A stretch of 29,082 bases of DNA, from positions 1-29,082 of the IMG/VR virus record IMGVR_UViG_3300042546_001227; one strand, written 5' to 3'. How positions within the stretch are numbered: position 1 is the first letter of the stretch; each line of letters begins with the position of its first letter. The position numbers were made by a program, and so were the translations under genes. Positions 20,776-28,496 of the stretch are shown here, in pieces. This DNA comes from a virus. The notes under the pieces are model-generated. The model was not told the origin of the DNA. It was given only the letters and a program-made list of their open reading frames with translations, and did not search any database.

Positions 20776-20945
20776 CTTGCGACTGCGGCTCCGGTCTCGA
20801 ATCCGAACCCGAATACGACGCCCGCGATATCTATCTCTGCCGCGCCTGCCCAAAATGCAGGCGCGGCAAACTCTCCCGATACCGCGCGGATGTCCTCACC
20901 AACCCCCGCTACGAAGCGGATGAACCCATAGACGAAGAATACTAA
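20772..20945 (+). CDS. Small zinc-ribbon protein, 57 aa
   Basis: MTCDCGSGLESEPEYDARDI followed by YLCRACPKCRRGKLSRYRAD contains CxC and CxxCxxC clusters and the ending NPRYEADEPIDEEY. This layout (CDCGSG, C..C..C, YRADVLTxxRYEADEPI) is familiar from small proteins of phages and plasmids; function unknown, zinc binding likely. ATGA overlap with ParB before it and TAATG overlap with the helicase after it, so the three are probably co-translated. Confidence 0.75.
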   Translation: MTCDCGSGLESEPEYDARDIYLCRACPKCRRGKLSRYRADVLTNPRYEADEPIDEEY

Positions 20946-22930
20946 TGAAACTCAAACCCTTCCAAATCGAAGACCTCGCCCGCGCCGCCCTGCAAGACGG
21001 CGCGATCATCGCCTGGGAGCCAGGCATGGGCAAGAGCCTTGCCGCGATCGCGTGGCCGCTTGTCAAAAAAGCGCGCCGCACGCTCATCGTAGCCCCCGGC
21101 TCGCTGCACCACCAACTCGCGATCTCGGCGGCGAAGTTCTTCAATGTGTCGCTGCGCCCGCTCGGCAATGTGGAGGAGTTCTACGCCAAGGGACTCGACT
21201 CGCAACCGCGCTGCGCTGGGCCACCGCAATTCTACATCACGAGCTACCAAGCCCTCGGCCTCAATGGCGGCGACGAGTGGGCGCCGGAGTTCGGCCACAA
21301 GGGCCAGCCCCGCACGAGCAAAAACCTGCTCAAGCACCGCAAAGCGTGGTGCAAGCAACACCGCGTGCGCTACCAAGGCGACGGGGTGGGCGAGACCCGC
21401 AATGGCATAACCTGCGTGTGGACTCCCACCATGGCCCGCGTCATCGCCGCGCACGATGCGTTCGATTGCGTGGTGGTGGACGAAGGCACACGCCTGCAAG
21501 GCACCGAGAGCCGTATCGGAGCCAGCGTGCGCCTGCTCAACCCCCGCTGCCGCCTCGTGCTCACCGGCACGCCGATCAAGAACCGCCTCGAAAGCGTCTT
21601 CTGGCTCGCGTCGTGGGCGGCAGGCAACTACGGGCGCTGGCCCTATGCACCAGAAGACTCGGAGCGTGAGCGTTTCGCCGATTCTTTTCTCAAAAAGGAA
21701 CGCTACATAACCCGCGAAATACAAGCCAAGGAACGCGGGCAAAAAGCCAGAAACACAACCAAACGGTCGAACCGCATCTGCTCGATTCACCGCCTCTGGA
21801 AAACCCTTGCACCAGTCATAATCCGCCGTAGAAAAGCAGACTGCGGCATCGAAATAGCACAAAAAACAGTGAAACCCATCATCGTCAAACCCGGATCCTC
21901 GCAACTCGCCGTCTACAAATACCACATCGAAAACCCGCCACTGCGCGGCAAGAAAAAAGGCTCGCCCATAGCGCACCGCCGCAACCAAGTCGGCATGCAG
22001 ATCACCAACCTGCGCCTCGCTGCCCTGTGCCCCAGCACCGCCGCGCTCGCCGAAGCCTTCACCGCAGGAGACGGCCCTCGCCGATCGTGGACTGAGTGGA
22101 CGCCGAAGCTCTTCGCCTGCCTGGAGATCATCCGCGAACGCCTCTCCAACGGCGAGCAAGTCATCATCGGCTCGCCCTTCCGCGAGTTCAGCCGCATCCT
22201 CCAAGACAAGCTCCAAGAAGCCGAAGTGCCCTCCGTGTTACTCGATGGTGACACCGACCCCGAGGAGCGCGGCCTACTCGCCCACGACTTCAAAAAAGGC
22301 AAATACGCCGTGCTCATCGCGGGCCTCAAAGCCATGGGCGAAGGCCACTCCTTCGAGAACTGCGCGCACCTCATCCTGCCCGGTCTCTCCTACGCCTTCG
22401 ATGAGAACGAGCAATTCATACACCGCATCTGGCGACTCACCAGCCCAGGCCCAGTCACGATCTACCCCATCGTCATGCGCGGCAGTATCGACGAGAAGCT
22501 CCACGAAATCTTCGTAGAGAAGGCCGACTCCTCGAACCTCGCCATCGACGGACGCCTCTTCACCGAGCCAGAGCAGGATGTCGATCTGGAGCAGATGCTC
22601 GCCGAGACGATCCAATCCTTCAGCGGCATCACCGACACGGTGGACGAGCAAGACCTCATCTTGCAGTGGGAGACATCCTCGCGCCAACTCCGCACCGCAG
22701 GCATGCAATACTGCGAGCACCGCACGCTCGAAGCAGGCATCGCCGACGAGGAAATGCACCAAGCCCTCGAAGCCCTCAAAATCCCATCGCCCACACAACT
22801 CACCGTGGACATCTGCCGCAAAAAATTCCTCGAAGGCAAAACCGAAATCCCCACAGGCAAAAAAATCCGACAACTCACCGCAGCCCTCGCCGCCAAAAAC
22901 AAGGCAGCAAAAAACAGAAAGAAAAAATAA
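20945..22930 (+). CDS. SNF2-like superfamily 2 helicase/translocase
   Basis: 661 residues. It opens LKPFQIEDLARAALQDGAII, then motif I EPGMGKSLAAI (GxGKS about 27-31), Ia RTLIVAPGSL, motif II VVVDEGTRL (D179, E180, with DEGT in place of DEAH), and motif III VLTGTPIKNRLE. The second lobe has VIIGSPFREFSRIL, VLLDGDTDPEER, VLIAGLKAMGEGHSFENCAH (motif V) and ENEQFIHRIWRLTSPGPV (motif VI, with arginine). The C-terminal 150 residues are helical and end in a Lys-rich tail. It is probably a DNA translocase or remodelling ATPase acting in phage replication or recombination. A Lys/Arg-rich insert lies at about 245-275. Confidence 0.85.
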   Translation: MKLKPFQIEDLARAALQDGAIIAWEPGMGKSLAAIAWPLVKKARRTLIVAPGSLHHQLAISAAKFFNVSLRPLGNVEEFYAKGLDSQPRCAGPPQFYITSYQALGLNGGDEWAPEFGHKGQPRTSKNLLKHRKAWCKQHRVRYQGDGVGETRNGITCVWTPTMARVIAAHDAFDCVVVDEGTRLQGTESRIGASVRLLNPRCRLVLTGTPIKNRLESVFWLASWAAGNYGRWPYAPEDSERERFADSFLKKERYITREIQAKERGQKARNTTKRSNRICSIHRLWKTLAPVIIRRRKADCGIEIAQKTVKPIIVKPGSSQLAVYKYHIENPPLRGKKKGSPIAHRRNQVGMQITNLRLAALCPSTAALAEAFTAGDGPRRSWTEWTPKLFACLEIIRERLSNGEQVIIGSPFREFSRILQDKLQEAEVPSVLLDGDTDPEERGLLAHDFKKGKYAVLIAGLKAMGEGHSFENCAHLILPGLSYAFDENEQFIHRIWRLTSPGPVTIYPIVMRGSIDEKLHEIFVEKADSSNLAIDGRLFTEPEQDVDLEQMLAETIQSFSGITDTVDEQDLILQWETSSRQLRTAGMQYCEHRTLEAGIADEEMHQALEALKIPSPTQLTVDICRKKFLEGKTEIPTGKKIRQLTAALAAKNKAAKNRKKK

Positions 22931-22931
22931 T

Positions 22932-23378
22932 ATGACACCCGAAGAAGACTACCCACCCACCGAATTCAAAGGCCAATTCAGCGACGATTTCGAATCCGAA
23001 ATGCTACTGCAAAAACTCTTCGGCCAAAAAACCAACCAAAGCCGCGAAGCCATCGCACGCGAAATAGAAAAGGACATTCTGGCGATCAGCTCTCCTCCGG
23101 TAGATCTCCGCGCCATCCCGGAATCCGAAAGATCAACCCACGATGATTGCGATGTCACCATCCCCGAGGACATCTCTCGTTACCTCGAAATCGCCGAGTT
23201 CCCCCTCAGCCCGGACGAGGTGAATGCGCTCGAAGACAAGATCAACGCCTACCATTCGACCAAGCCCCCATCCTTCATCATAATGGAGCCCAGCTTTGTC
23301 CATACCGGCAAAACCTACACACACATCGAAGAGCTTGGGGAAATCAGAACGGGATTTGTTTACAGGCACCAAGCATGA
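22932..23378 (+). CDS. Hypothetical acidic protein, 148 aa
   Basis: Start ATG 22932, one base after the helicase stop; the frame is open upstream as helicase shadow. MTPEEDYPPTEFKGQFSDDF, then a helix (SEMLLQKLFGQ), a charged REAIAREIEKDILAI segment and a C-terminal FVHTGKTYTHIEELGEIRTG. Soluble, acidic, family not recognised. Overlaps the next start by four bases. Confidence 0.65.
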   Translation: MTPEEDYPPTEFKGQFSDDFESEMLLQKLFGQKTNQSREAIAREIEKDILAISSPPVDLRAIPESERSTHDDCDVTIPEDISRYLEIAEFPLSPDEVNALEDKINAYHSTKPPSFIIMEPSFVHTGKTYTHIEELGEIRTGFVYRHQA

Positions 23379-23575
23379 AAAACCTCGCCGTCTTCGCCGT
23401 CTTCTTCATCGCCTCGTTCGCGATCGGAGCCACGCCTATCCTGATCGGCATCGCGCTGGTCTATGCCGTGGCCTGGCTCCTGTCGCGCGGCACGGCAGCG
23501 AAGACAGCGACCCCACCACCAACCCCCGCCACGCCTCCGCCCTACGGCGGCACGCACCGCAAAATCCAACCATGA
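23375..23575 (+). CDS. Small membrane protein, 66 aa
   Basis: Start ATG 23375 overlaps the previous TGA. MKNLAVFAVFFIASFAIGAT and PILIGIALVYAVAWLL form one long or two short membrane helices, followed by a Pro/Thr-rich tail ending THRKIQP. It could be a holin-like or other small inner-membrane protein; nothing specific supports holin function. Confidence 0.6.
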   Translation: MKNLAVFAVFFIASFAIGATPILIGIALVYAVAWLLSRGTAAKTATPPPTPATPPPYGGTHRKIQP

Positions 23576-23937
23576 AAACCGAAACCCTGCGCGGCAACCA
23601 CCGCATCTATTACTACGAATACCCCGCTGGGAACCGCGCCTACGGCGGCGGCGGCTGGTCGTCGCGCGCCAAGCACCGCCCCGCCCCCGTGCTCACCATC
23701 AAGGAAACCAAGAACCCCGCCCTGAGCGGCAAGTCCGTGCTCTTCGACGGCATCCGCAAACTCAAATGCACCATCATCCGCTGCCGCGACGGTGCCGTGC
23801 TGCGCGAAGACTACCCCCTCCAAAGAATCACCCAAGAACTCCTGACCCGCACCGGCTCAGTGACGCTGGAACCCCAGGAGCCTGAAATCCACCAACCCGT
23901 CCCATTCGGACAAACACCAAGAAAGATACAGATATGA
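23572..23937 (+). CDS. Hypothetical protein, 121 aa
   Basis: MKTETLRGNHRIYYYEYPAG, then a Gly/Arg-rich YGGGGWSSRAKHR, strands APVLTIKETKN, and LFDGIRKLKCTIIRCRDGA. Probably a basic beta-rich protein. It ends TPRKIQI, much like the ends of the genes at 23375 and 24263. ATGA coupling at both ends. Confidence 0.6.
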   Translation: MKTETLRGNHRIYYYEYPAGNRAYGGGGWSSRAKHRPAPVLTIKETKNPALSGKSVLFDGIRKLKCTIIRCRDGAVLREDYPLQRITQELLTRTGSVTLEPQEPEIHQPVPFGQTPRKIQI

Positions 23938-24266
23938 AAACAATCAAACTTAAAAAAGCCTGCCAAATACTGGACAAGGCAGATGCAGTCATTGTGAACG
24001 ATAACACTGTCGGCAGGCTTAGCACTCCGCTTCAATACATTCAACTCGCGGAAGACTGGCAGGACATTATTCAAGCAAAGGATTGCGACAGCTATTTCTT
24101 GATACTCGGAGACACCGAGCAAGACAACGACGCGATCTGCTTCTCCGCAGAGCACAACACTCAGGTAAAAATCGACTCTGACGGAGACCTGCTCTTATGC
24201 GAACAAGACAAATCCGCCCCAATCAAGATCAGTGTCCTCACCAAAAAAAATCTAAATACCCCATGA
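23934..24266 (+). CDS. Hypothetical protein, 110 aa
   Basis: MKTIKLKKACQILDKADAVI, then a run of acidic strands: YFLILGDTEQDNDAICFSAE, VKIDSDGDLLLCEQ. Alternating strand pattern suggests a beta-sandwich-like domain. Family unknown. The leader AAGAAAGATACAGAT before the ATG contains a possible weak ribosome-binding AAGAAAG, located in the end of the upstream gene. Confidence 0.6.
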   Translation: MKTIKLKKACQILDKADAVIVNDNTVGRLSTPLQYIQLAEDWQDIIQAKDCDSYFLILGDTEQDNDAICFSAEHNTQVKIDSDGDLLLCEQDKSAPIKISVLTKKNLNTP

Positions 24267-24547
24267 AAGATACAAAAGAAATCACAACTGACCCTCACGC
24301 ATACTTAGTCACAGACTGCGAAGGCAACATAATGGGCCTCGGGCCAACCGAAGCGGACGCCATCGAAGACGCTGCAAAAGCCCTTGAAATGGAGCCAGAG
24401 GATGTCGAAAGGATAACCGATGAAGTAGCAAGGAGCGGATACCAGGGAGATGAAGAAACTTTGATCCTTCAAACGCGGCAAGTCTGGGAAGAAATAGCCC
24501 TAAAGACGGTCGAGGAGTATCTGGGACAAGCCCCAAGAAAGATATGA
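24263..24547 (+). CDS. Hypothetical acidic protein, 94 aa
   Basis: Start ATG 24263 is coupled to the previous stop; the open frame upstream is shadow. MKDTKEITTDPHAYLVTDCE is followed by a strand GNIMGLGPTEADAIEDAAKA and helices with EDVERITDEVAR. The pattern (strand, G, then Ala-rich helix) is common in small RHH- or DpnD-like proteins but no family is certain. Ends APRKI. Confidence 0.6.
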   Translation: MKDTKEITTDPHAYLVTDCEGNIMGLGPTEADAIEDAAKALEMEPEDVERITDEVARSGYQGDEETLILQTRQVWEEIALKTVEEYLGQAPRKI

Positions 24548-24804
24548 ACCTACCAAAATTCCTCTTCGCCGACGATGGCGACTACAGCCTTCCTGAAGGG
24601 CCCCGCGAATTCGTGATCCACAACCACTGGCCGCGCTTCATCATGGAGTTCGTAGACGGAGCGGGCACGCCCCACTTCTACGACCCCGAAGCCGAGATCA
24701 TCGCCGCCGAACTCAAGGCAGGCCGCGAACCAACCGCACTCATATCCCGCCTCATGCGGGAATCGGGAGACTTCTACTCCGACTACCTGAAAGACGAAGA
24801 ATGA
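24544..24804 (+). CDS. Hypothetical protein, 86 aa
   Basis: MNLPKFLFADDGDYSLPEGP, a strand REFVIHNHWPRFIMEFVDGA, then helix EAEIIAAELKAGREPTALIS and SRLMRESGDFYSDYL. Soluble alpha/beta protein, unknown. Preceded by the AAGAAAGATATG junction, coupled at both ends. Confidence 0.6.
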   Translation: MNLPKFLFADDGDYSLPEGPREFVIHNHWPRFIMEFVDGAGTPHFYDPEAEIIAAELKAGREPTALISRLMRESGDFYSDYLKDEE

Positions 24805-25106
24805 AAACACTAACCCAACAACACAAAATGAAAACCCACCAACTCACCCCATCTCTCCAACTCACCACCGAGCACCCCGCCAGCAGCCACGGCATCCCCG
24901 TGCTGGTGACCAACAAGAACCAAACAGACCTCGACGGCATCCCCGCGTGCCTCGGCCCCGCCGATGTCTTCGAATACGGCGGCAACCTCTGGCCTGCAGC
25001 GAAGCATGTGCAACGCTTCGCCAAGCACCATGCCGACAACACGGAACTCCAAGAGGCCGCAGCAGCCTTCTGCAGCCAGTGGCCCGACGGCCCGCAAATC
25101 GTATGA
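24801..25106 (+). CDS. Hypothetical protein, 101 aa
   Basis: Starts MKTLTQQHKMKTHQLTPSLQ; a second Met at residue 10 (ATG 24828) could be the true start. The body has HGIPVLVTNKNQTDLDGIPA and a helical end AAKHVQRFAKHHADNTELQE. Unknown family. ATGA coupling with the preceding gene. Confidence 0.6.
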   Translation: MKTLTQQHKMKTHQLTPSLQLTTEHPASSHGIPVLVTNKNQTDLDGIPACLGPADVFEYGGNLWPAAKHVQRFAKHHADNTELQEAAAAFCSQWPDGPQIV

Positions 25107-25228
25107 ACACAGAGGCACTGCCATGGGAAATCAAAACTCTCAACGCAACAGCCGGAAATGTTCGATCCAAGGGCTCCAGACGAATTCGAGATTCTGGAGG
25201 TCGTAGAGCAGTGAAATCCTTATCGTAA
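25103..25228 (+). CDS. Doubtful 41-aa ORF ending in the palindrome
   Basis: ATG 25103 overlaps the previous stop. The first residues (MNTEALPWEIKTLNATAG) look coding; the rest is Arg/Ser-rich. Another frame over 25125-25213 reads KLSTQQPEMFDPRAPDEFEI followed by LEVVEQ and looks more protein-like, ending just before the palindrome, so a frameshifted small gene is possible. In the frame given, the end KSLS plus TAA comes from palindrome copy G. Confidence 0.3.
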   Translation: MNTEALPWEIKTLNATAGNVRSKGSRRIRDSGGRRAVKSLS

Positions 25229-25234
25229 GGATTT
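25214..25234. repeat. Palindromic repeat, copy G (TCG loop)
   Basis: AAATCCTTA-TCG-TAAGGATTT, identical to copy D at 5865. It is the last copy, about ten bases before the terminator that closes the rightward arm. Confidence 0.87.
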
Positions 25235-25245
25235 TGCAAATCACA

Positions 25246-25279
25246 GGCGGGACTGCGCGAGCAGTCCCGCCTTTTTTTT
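25246..25279 (+). terminator. Rho-independent terminator closing the rightward arm
   Basis: A perfect 11-bp GC-rich stem (25246-25256 GGCGGGACTGC with 25261-25271), GCGA loop and eight T residues. It separates the rightward genes from the convergent packaging genes. On the other strand there is no T-run after the stem, so termination of the leftward operon here would have to use something else, perhaps palindrome copy G. Confidence 0.95.
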
Positions 25280-25439
25280 ATTCCTCCTCGAACTCGCGCC
25301 AGCGAATCTGCCGCTCGCGGAGCCTGCGCTGTAGCTCGCGCTCGTGGAGGCGTCCGGCCAGAGTGCCGAAGTGATAACTGAGACTGCAACTGATCAGCGA
25401 GATAGCAAGGATAGCGGAGAGGGCGAGTTCTTTTATCAT
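25278..25439 (-). CDS. Small membrane-anchored protein, 53 aa
   Basis: Start chosen at the ATG overlapping the terminase stop (ATGA on the minus strand); the frame is open further upstream as terminase shadow. Residues about 3-24 (KELALSAILAISLISCSLSY) are a membrane anchor or uncleaved signal, followed by a charged amphipathic helix LHERELQRRLRERQIRWREF. It is the last gene of the packaging operon. Size and layout resemble many uncharacterised small phage inner-membrane proteins; a lysis role is possible but unsupported. Confidence 0.6.
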   Translation of the reverse strand: MIKELALSAILAISLISCSLSYHFGTLAGRLHERELQRRLRERQIRWREFEEE

Positions 25440-27346
25440 AGGTCGGCAGGTGTTGCTTCTGGCGTCAAGTCGCCAGGGAAATCTCCAAACTGGTGGCGGG
25501 CCACTGCGGCTTCGGCAGGCGTCAAGTCGAGCGTGGTCTGGACAGGCACCTCGGGAGCGCCCGTGTCGTCCTCCAGCACGCCGCCCACAAGAGCCAGAGC
25601 GACCTGCATGGCCTCGCAGTCGAACAAGTGGTTGTCCTTGCGGACGCGCTTCCAAAAATAGGTGATACGCCCTGTGACTGGGCTACGCTTTGACTCCTTC
25701 TGCTCGGCGTTAATCTGGTGAATGTAGGTCTTAGAGACATTCGCATTCACATGCCAGCGCCCGCCTGCACGCAGCACGGCGAGGCGATCCTTGATGCGGT
25801 CGTTACTCCAATACACGAACATGGCCTTTTGATTAGCCTCGCTCTGATTCACCGTGCCCAGATGCGGATCGCGATACTGGATCGGCGAGTAGTCTTTAAT
25901 CACCCGCTCCGCGCCGATGCCGCTAAACAGGAAGCCGCCCTTGTCACTGCCCCACAGGCCGCGCCAGCCATTTCGTATAAGAATGGAGCAGACGGTATTC
26001 GGCTTGTGCGCCATATCGAGCGCGACGCGCTTGGGATCCACATTGTGATCGGCGGCGATCTTCTCGACCTCTTCGATCGTCTCGACCCGCCCCTCGTAGA
26101 GTAACCAGGATTGCTGCCCACCTTCCATCTTCGGATTCCCCCAGGAACGCACGACGACCCAAAAGTGGTTCTCCTGCACATCGACGGTCATAATCGGAAT
26201 GCGATCCTCGGGAAGCTCGCTCGGCGAGTAGGTAATGACATTGATCGTCTCGTCATCGACCAGAAGCTCGTTATCCCACGGCTCGGCGAGCGTGGAGTTA
26301 ATAAACGCCTGGCGGCGGGTCGCGCTGCCCTTGGTCATGAGCCATTTCACGGCGAGGTTGCCCCACTGCGTTTCCTTAAGCGGAGCGTAGAGCGAATTCA
26401 AGTGGTAGCTGCGGCGGCCGAGAAGACCATGAGTGGCTGTGGGAATCCACACACCCTCGCGCAGCATGGCAGTTTTCTGCGAGTCGTAGATTTTTTGTTC
26501 GCACTTCTGACACCGGTAGTAGGTATTGCGCCGCACTTTTTCCAAATCCCAATCTCCATCAGTCTTGCTCTCGGCCTCATCCTGATCCCACCAACGCACC
26601 TGCCCCCATTCCAAGCGGATTCGCTCTTTGCAATGCGGACACGGCAAAAAGAAGTATCGCTGGTCGCCCATCTCAAACTCTTTCCAAATCTCCCCATGCC
26701 GCGTGGACGGCGTGGATGTCTTAACGCGTAGCGGATAAGGAAACGCCTTTGTGCGCTCCTCGGCGTTCTGCAAAGCTCCGGCTTCGCGGTCGGACTTAAG
26801 CTCAAATTTATCAGTTTCGTCCATCAGAACCAATCCAGCTGGTCTTGACGCCAAATTTGCGGGACTATTTGAGCCTACAAATGTAAGCGTTGATCGCGCA
26901 AAGAACTGCTCCAGCCGAGTCCAGAGATGCCTCTCAGCACCGGATGGCTTCATTGCCGCCAAAGGCGCGCAATTTTCAATAAACGGAAACCACCTGTTTT
27001 GGGTGAAGCTCTTGCAGAGATCACGATTCGGCATGACCCACAGAGCATTCATCGGATCAACGGCAACCCGGTAGCCAGCCCCGCCCATTACAGTCATTGT
27101 CTTCCCTGTTTGCGTGCCGAAACAAAGCACCAAATCCGTGACCTTCTTATTCCGAAAACAATCCAGAGGCTCACGCATATACGGCCTCGAACGCGTGGAA
27201 AATTTCCCAGGCTCGCTCTGACTCTCGCGCTCGCTGAGCGTCACATTCTGCTCAAGCCACTCCCATACAGTCATCTCTGGCGGTCGCGAAAGTGTCGCAA
27301 ACATCGCCGAAGCCAATTCACTCAGATCATGCGAAGACTTCGCCAT
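25436..27346 (-). CDS. Phage terminase large subunit, GpA type
   Basis: 636 residues from the minus-strand ATG at 27346 (MAKSSHDLSELASAM); the frame is open 22 codons further, but those overlap the small-subunit gene. The size is typical of lambda GpA-like TerL. ATPase motifs: Walker-A-like GTQTGKT (77-83), adenine-side LWVMPNRDL, and Walker B LVLMDETDKF (172-181). A zinc site CPHC...CQKC (236-239 and 279-282) sits in the linker. The nuclease half begins near PIMTVDVQENHFWVVV, whose Asp is a likely metal ligand. The enzyme cuts the concatemer and pumps DNA into the prohead. Overlaps TerS by 20 bases and is coupled to the small membrane protein downstream. Confidence 0.92.
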   Translation of the reverse strand: MAKSSHDLSELASAMFATLSRPPEMTVWEWLEQNVTLSERESQSEPGKFSTRSRPYMREPLDCFRNKKVTDLVLCFGTQTGKTMTVMGGAGYRVAVDPMNALWVMPNRDLCKSFTQNRWFPFIENCAPLAAMKPSGAERHLWTRLEQFFARSTLTFVGSNSPANLASRPAGLVLMDETDKFELKSDREAGALQNAEERTKAFPYPLRVKTSTPSTRHGEIWKEFEMGDQRYFFLPCPHCKERIRLEWGQVRWWDQDEAESKTDGDWDLEKVRRNTYYRCQKCEQKIYDSQKTAMLREGVWIPTATHGLLGRRSYHLNSLYAPLKETQWGNLAVKWLMTKGSATRRQAFINSTLAEPWDNELLVDDETINVITYSPSELPEDRIPIMTVDVQENHFWVVVRSWGNPKMEGGQQSWLLYEGRVETIEEVEKIAADHNVDPKRVALDMAHKPNTVCSILIRNGWRGLWGSDKGGFLFSGIGAERVIKDYSPIQYRDPHLGTVNQSEANQKAMFVYWSNDRIKDRLAVLRAGGRWHVNANVSKTYIHQINAEQKESKRSPVTGRITYFWKRVRKDNHLFDCEAMQVALALVGGVLEDDTGAPEVPVQTTLDLTPAEAAVARHQFGDFPGDLTPEATPADL

Positions 27347-28010
27347 AGCTCGATTGCCCCTCTGCGATAGCCGCCTCGATCTCCTCACTGAAAACCATTT
27401 CAGCCAAAGCATCGTCAGAAGGATTCGCTTTCATCGCAGCCCTCTTCGGCGCGCTACGCAACCTTGCAAGCAACGGAGTCCATGCTCGATTGATTAACTG
27501 CTTCGCCGCATCAAACGAAATCAAAATCTTTCGCGCCTCTTGATACTCCAAAACACGCTTCTCGGCATCCATGCGATTCGCTAACGCCTTGTTGTAGGCA
27601 TTGATCGCCGTAACCAACTTCTCAGGATTTGCCTGCGCCGATTCAACAACCTCGGCAGCCATCCTCTCGATCTCAATCGCCTGCTTCAGCGATCTCTCTA
27701 CAGTCTTAACATTTACCCGTGTCTTGTGATAAGACCCCGCACCCCAGTTGGTGGTTTGTTTCGCGACCCCTGCACCTTTTCCGCTTTCGCCATTTTCCCC
27801 TTCAGAGAACTCAGCGTCCGGCCGCAGGCCGCCCGAACTCCTATATCCCACCCCCAGCTTCGCATTCGCACTCCGCCACTCAGTCGCCGCCTCAATCGAA
27901 TCAGTCGGGCAACCCTTCTTCGCCAGCTTGTAAACATAAGCTCGCGTTGTCCCCCATTCCTGGGCGATCTGCGAAACCAACGATTTTTTGACAGGTTCTG
28001 ACTGATCCAT
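27327..28010 (-). CDS. Phage terminase small subunit-like protein
   Basis: 227 residues. The N-terminal 9-55 is a DNA-binding HTH (KSLVSQIAQEWGTTRAYVYK, then LAKKGCPTDSIEAATEWR) of the Nu1/terminase-small-subunit kind. A Gly/Ser-rich linker (about 58-90) and a long helical C-terminal region follow (TVERSLKQAIEIERMAAEVV). Its position directly upstream of TerL with a short overlap is the canonical TerS place. A GGGAGGAG sequence lies 11-18 bases before the ATG on the minus strand, one of the clearer Shine-Dalgarno candidates in the window. Confidence 0.8.
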   Translation of the reverse strand: MDQSEPVKKSLVSQIAQEWGTTRAYVYKLAKKGCPTDSIEAATEWRSANAKLGVGYRSSGGLRPDAEFSEGENGESGKGAGVAKQTTNWGAGSYHKTRVNVKTVERSLKQAIEIERMAAEVVESAQANPEKLVTAINAYNKALANRMDAEKRVLEYQEARKILISFDAAKQLINRAWTPLLARLRSAPKRAAMKANPSDDALAEMVFSEEIEAAIAEGQSSYGEVFA

Positions 28011-28496
28011 ACGGAGTCACTCCTCCCTGTAACTTGTCAACCAGTAACCAACGCATAAGATAACTTGCCATGTCCCTTCGGGAAACCTCGCTGTTTCCTG
28101 CAATAAAAGATTCCTTTACCATGGTGGTGGTTGAAAAGGGAGGGGGTTAGGCGGGGGTCATAACAGACCCCAGCCCACCGCAAGCGCAACAAGCGGAAAC
28201 GATTTCACATCATGAACACCAGTGGGCGGGGGTAGGCACCGGTTTTTTCCTGATTATAAAAAATATTTCTTAAATGCCATTTCTTGGATTTTTTTTATAC
28301 GACAAAATACCCCCTCCTACCCCCTCCCACCCCTGCCTGCCAAGGCTAAGATCATCATCTTGAGCAGCATAAATAGGGCGGGGGTTTCATTTTACCCCCG
28401 CCCAACCCATGCGCGCTATTGATAGGTAAAGGGTTGCAAAAACAAAAAAGGGTGGCAGGGGATCCCCCGCCACCCGTAACTTGATCAGAATTTTAT
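28011..28496. other. Gene-free GC-skewed repeat region upstream of TerS (cos/pac or control candidate)
   Basis: No convincing gene in 486 bases. It holds repeated GGCGGGGGT motifs (28150-28158, 28226-28233, 28377-28385) and their complement-type runs ACCCCC and CCCCTCC (28310-28333). Hairpins: GGGGTC/GACCCC (28154-28159 with 28166-28171) and a perfect 10-bp GGGCGGGGGT/ACCCCCGCCC (28376-28385 with 28394-28403). An AT-rich stretch (28240-28300) sits between. In many cos phages the packaging site is next to the small-subunit gene, so this is a candidate cos/pac region; promoters for the leftward operon must also lie here. Confidence 0.5.
28444..28475 (-). terminator. Rho-independent terminator for the leftward primase/helicase gene
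   Basis: On the minus strand, GGGTGGC and GGGG arms (28469-28475, 28465-28468 with 28450-28461) form a stem with one unpaired base, followed by six T residues (A run at 28444-28449). It lies 21 bases after the stop of the gene ending at 28497. Confidence 0.85.

Noticed and set aside
20942-22216. 424-aa leftward ORF opposite the helicase
   Set aside because: A shadow of a GC-rich coding strand; the helicase on the plus strand has all its motifs.
27901-28122. 73-aa leftward ORF overlapping the TerS start
   Set aside because: Its first 40 residues look mildly plausible, but the rest lies out of frame within TerS and no family is recognised; an upstream frameshifted extension of TerS cannot be shown.
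28222-28422. 66-aa rightward ORF in the GC-skewed region
   Set aside because: It spans hairpins and C-rich repeats, is isolated, and has no coding character.
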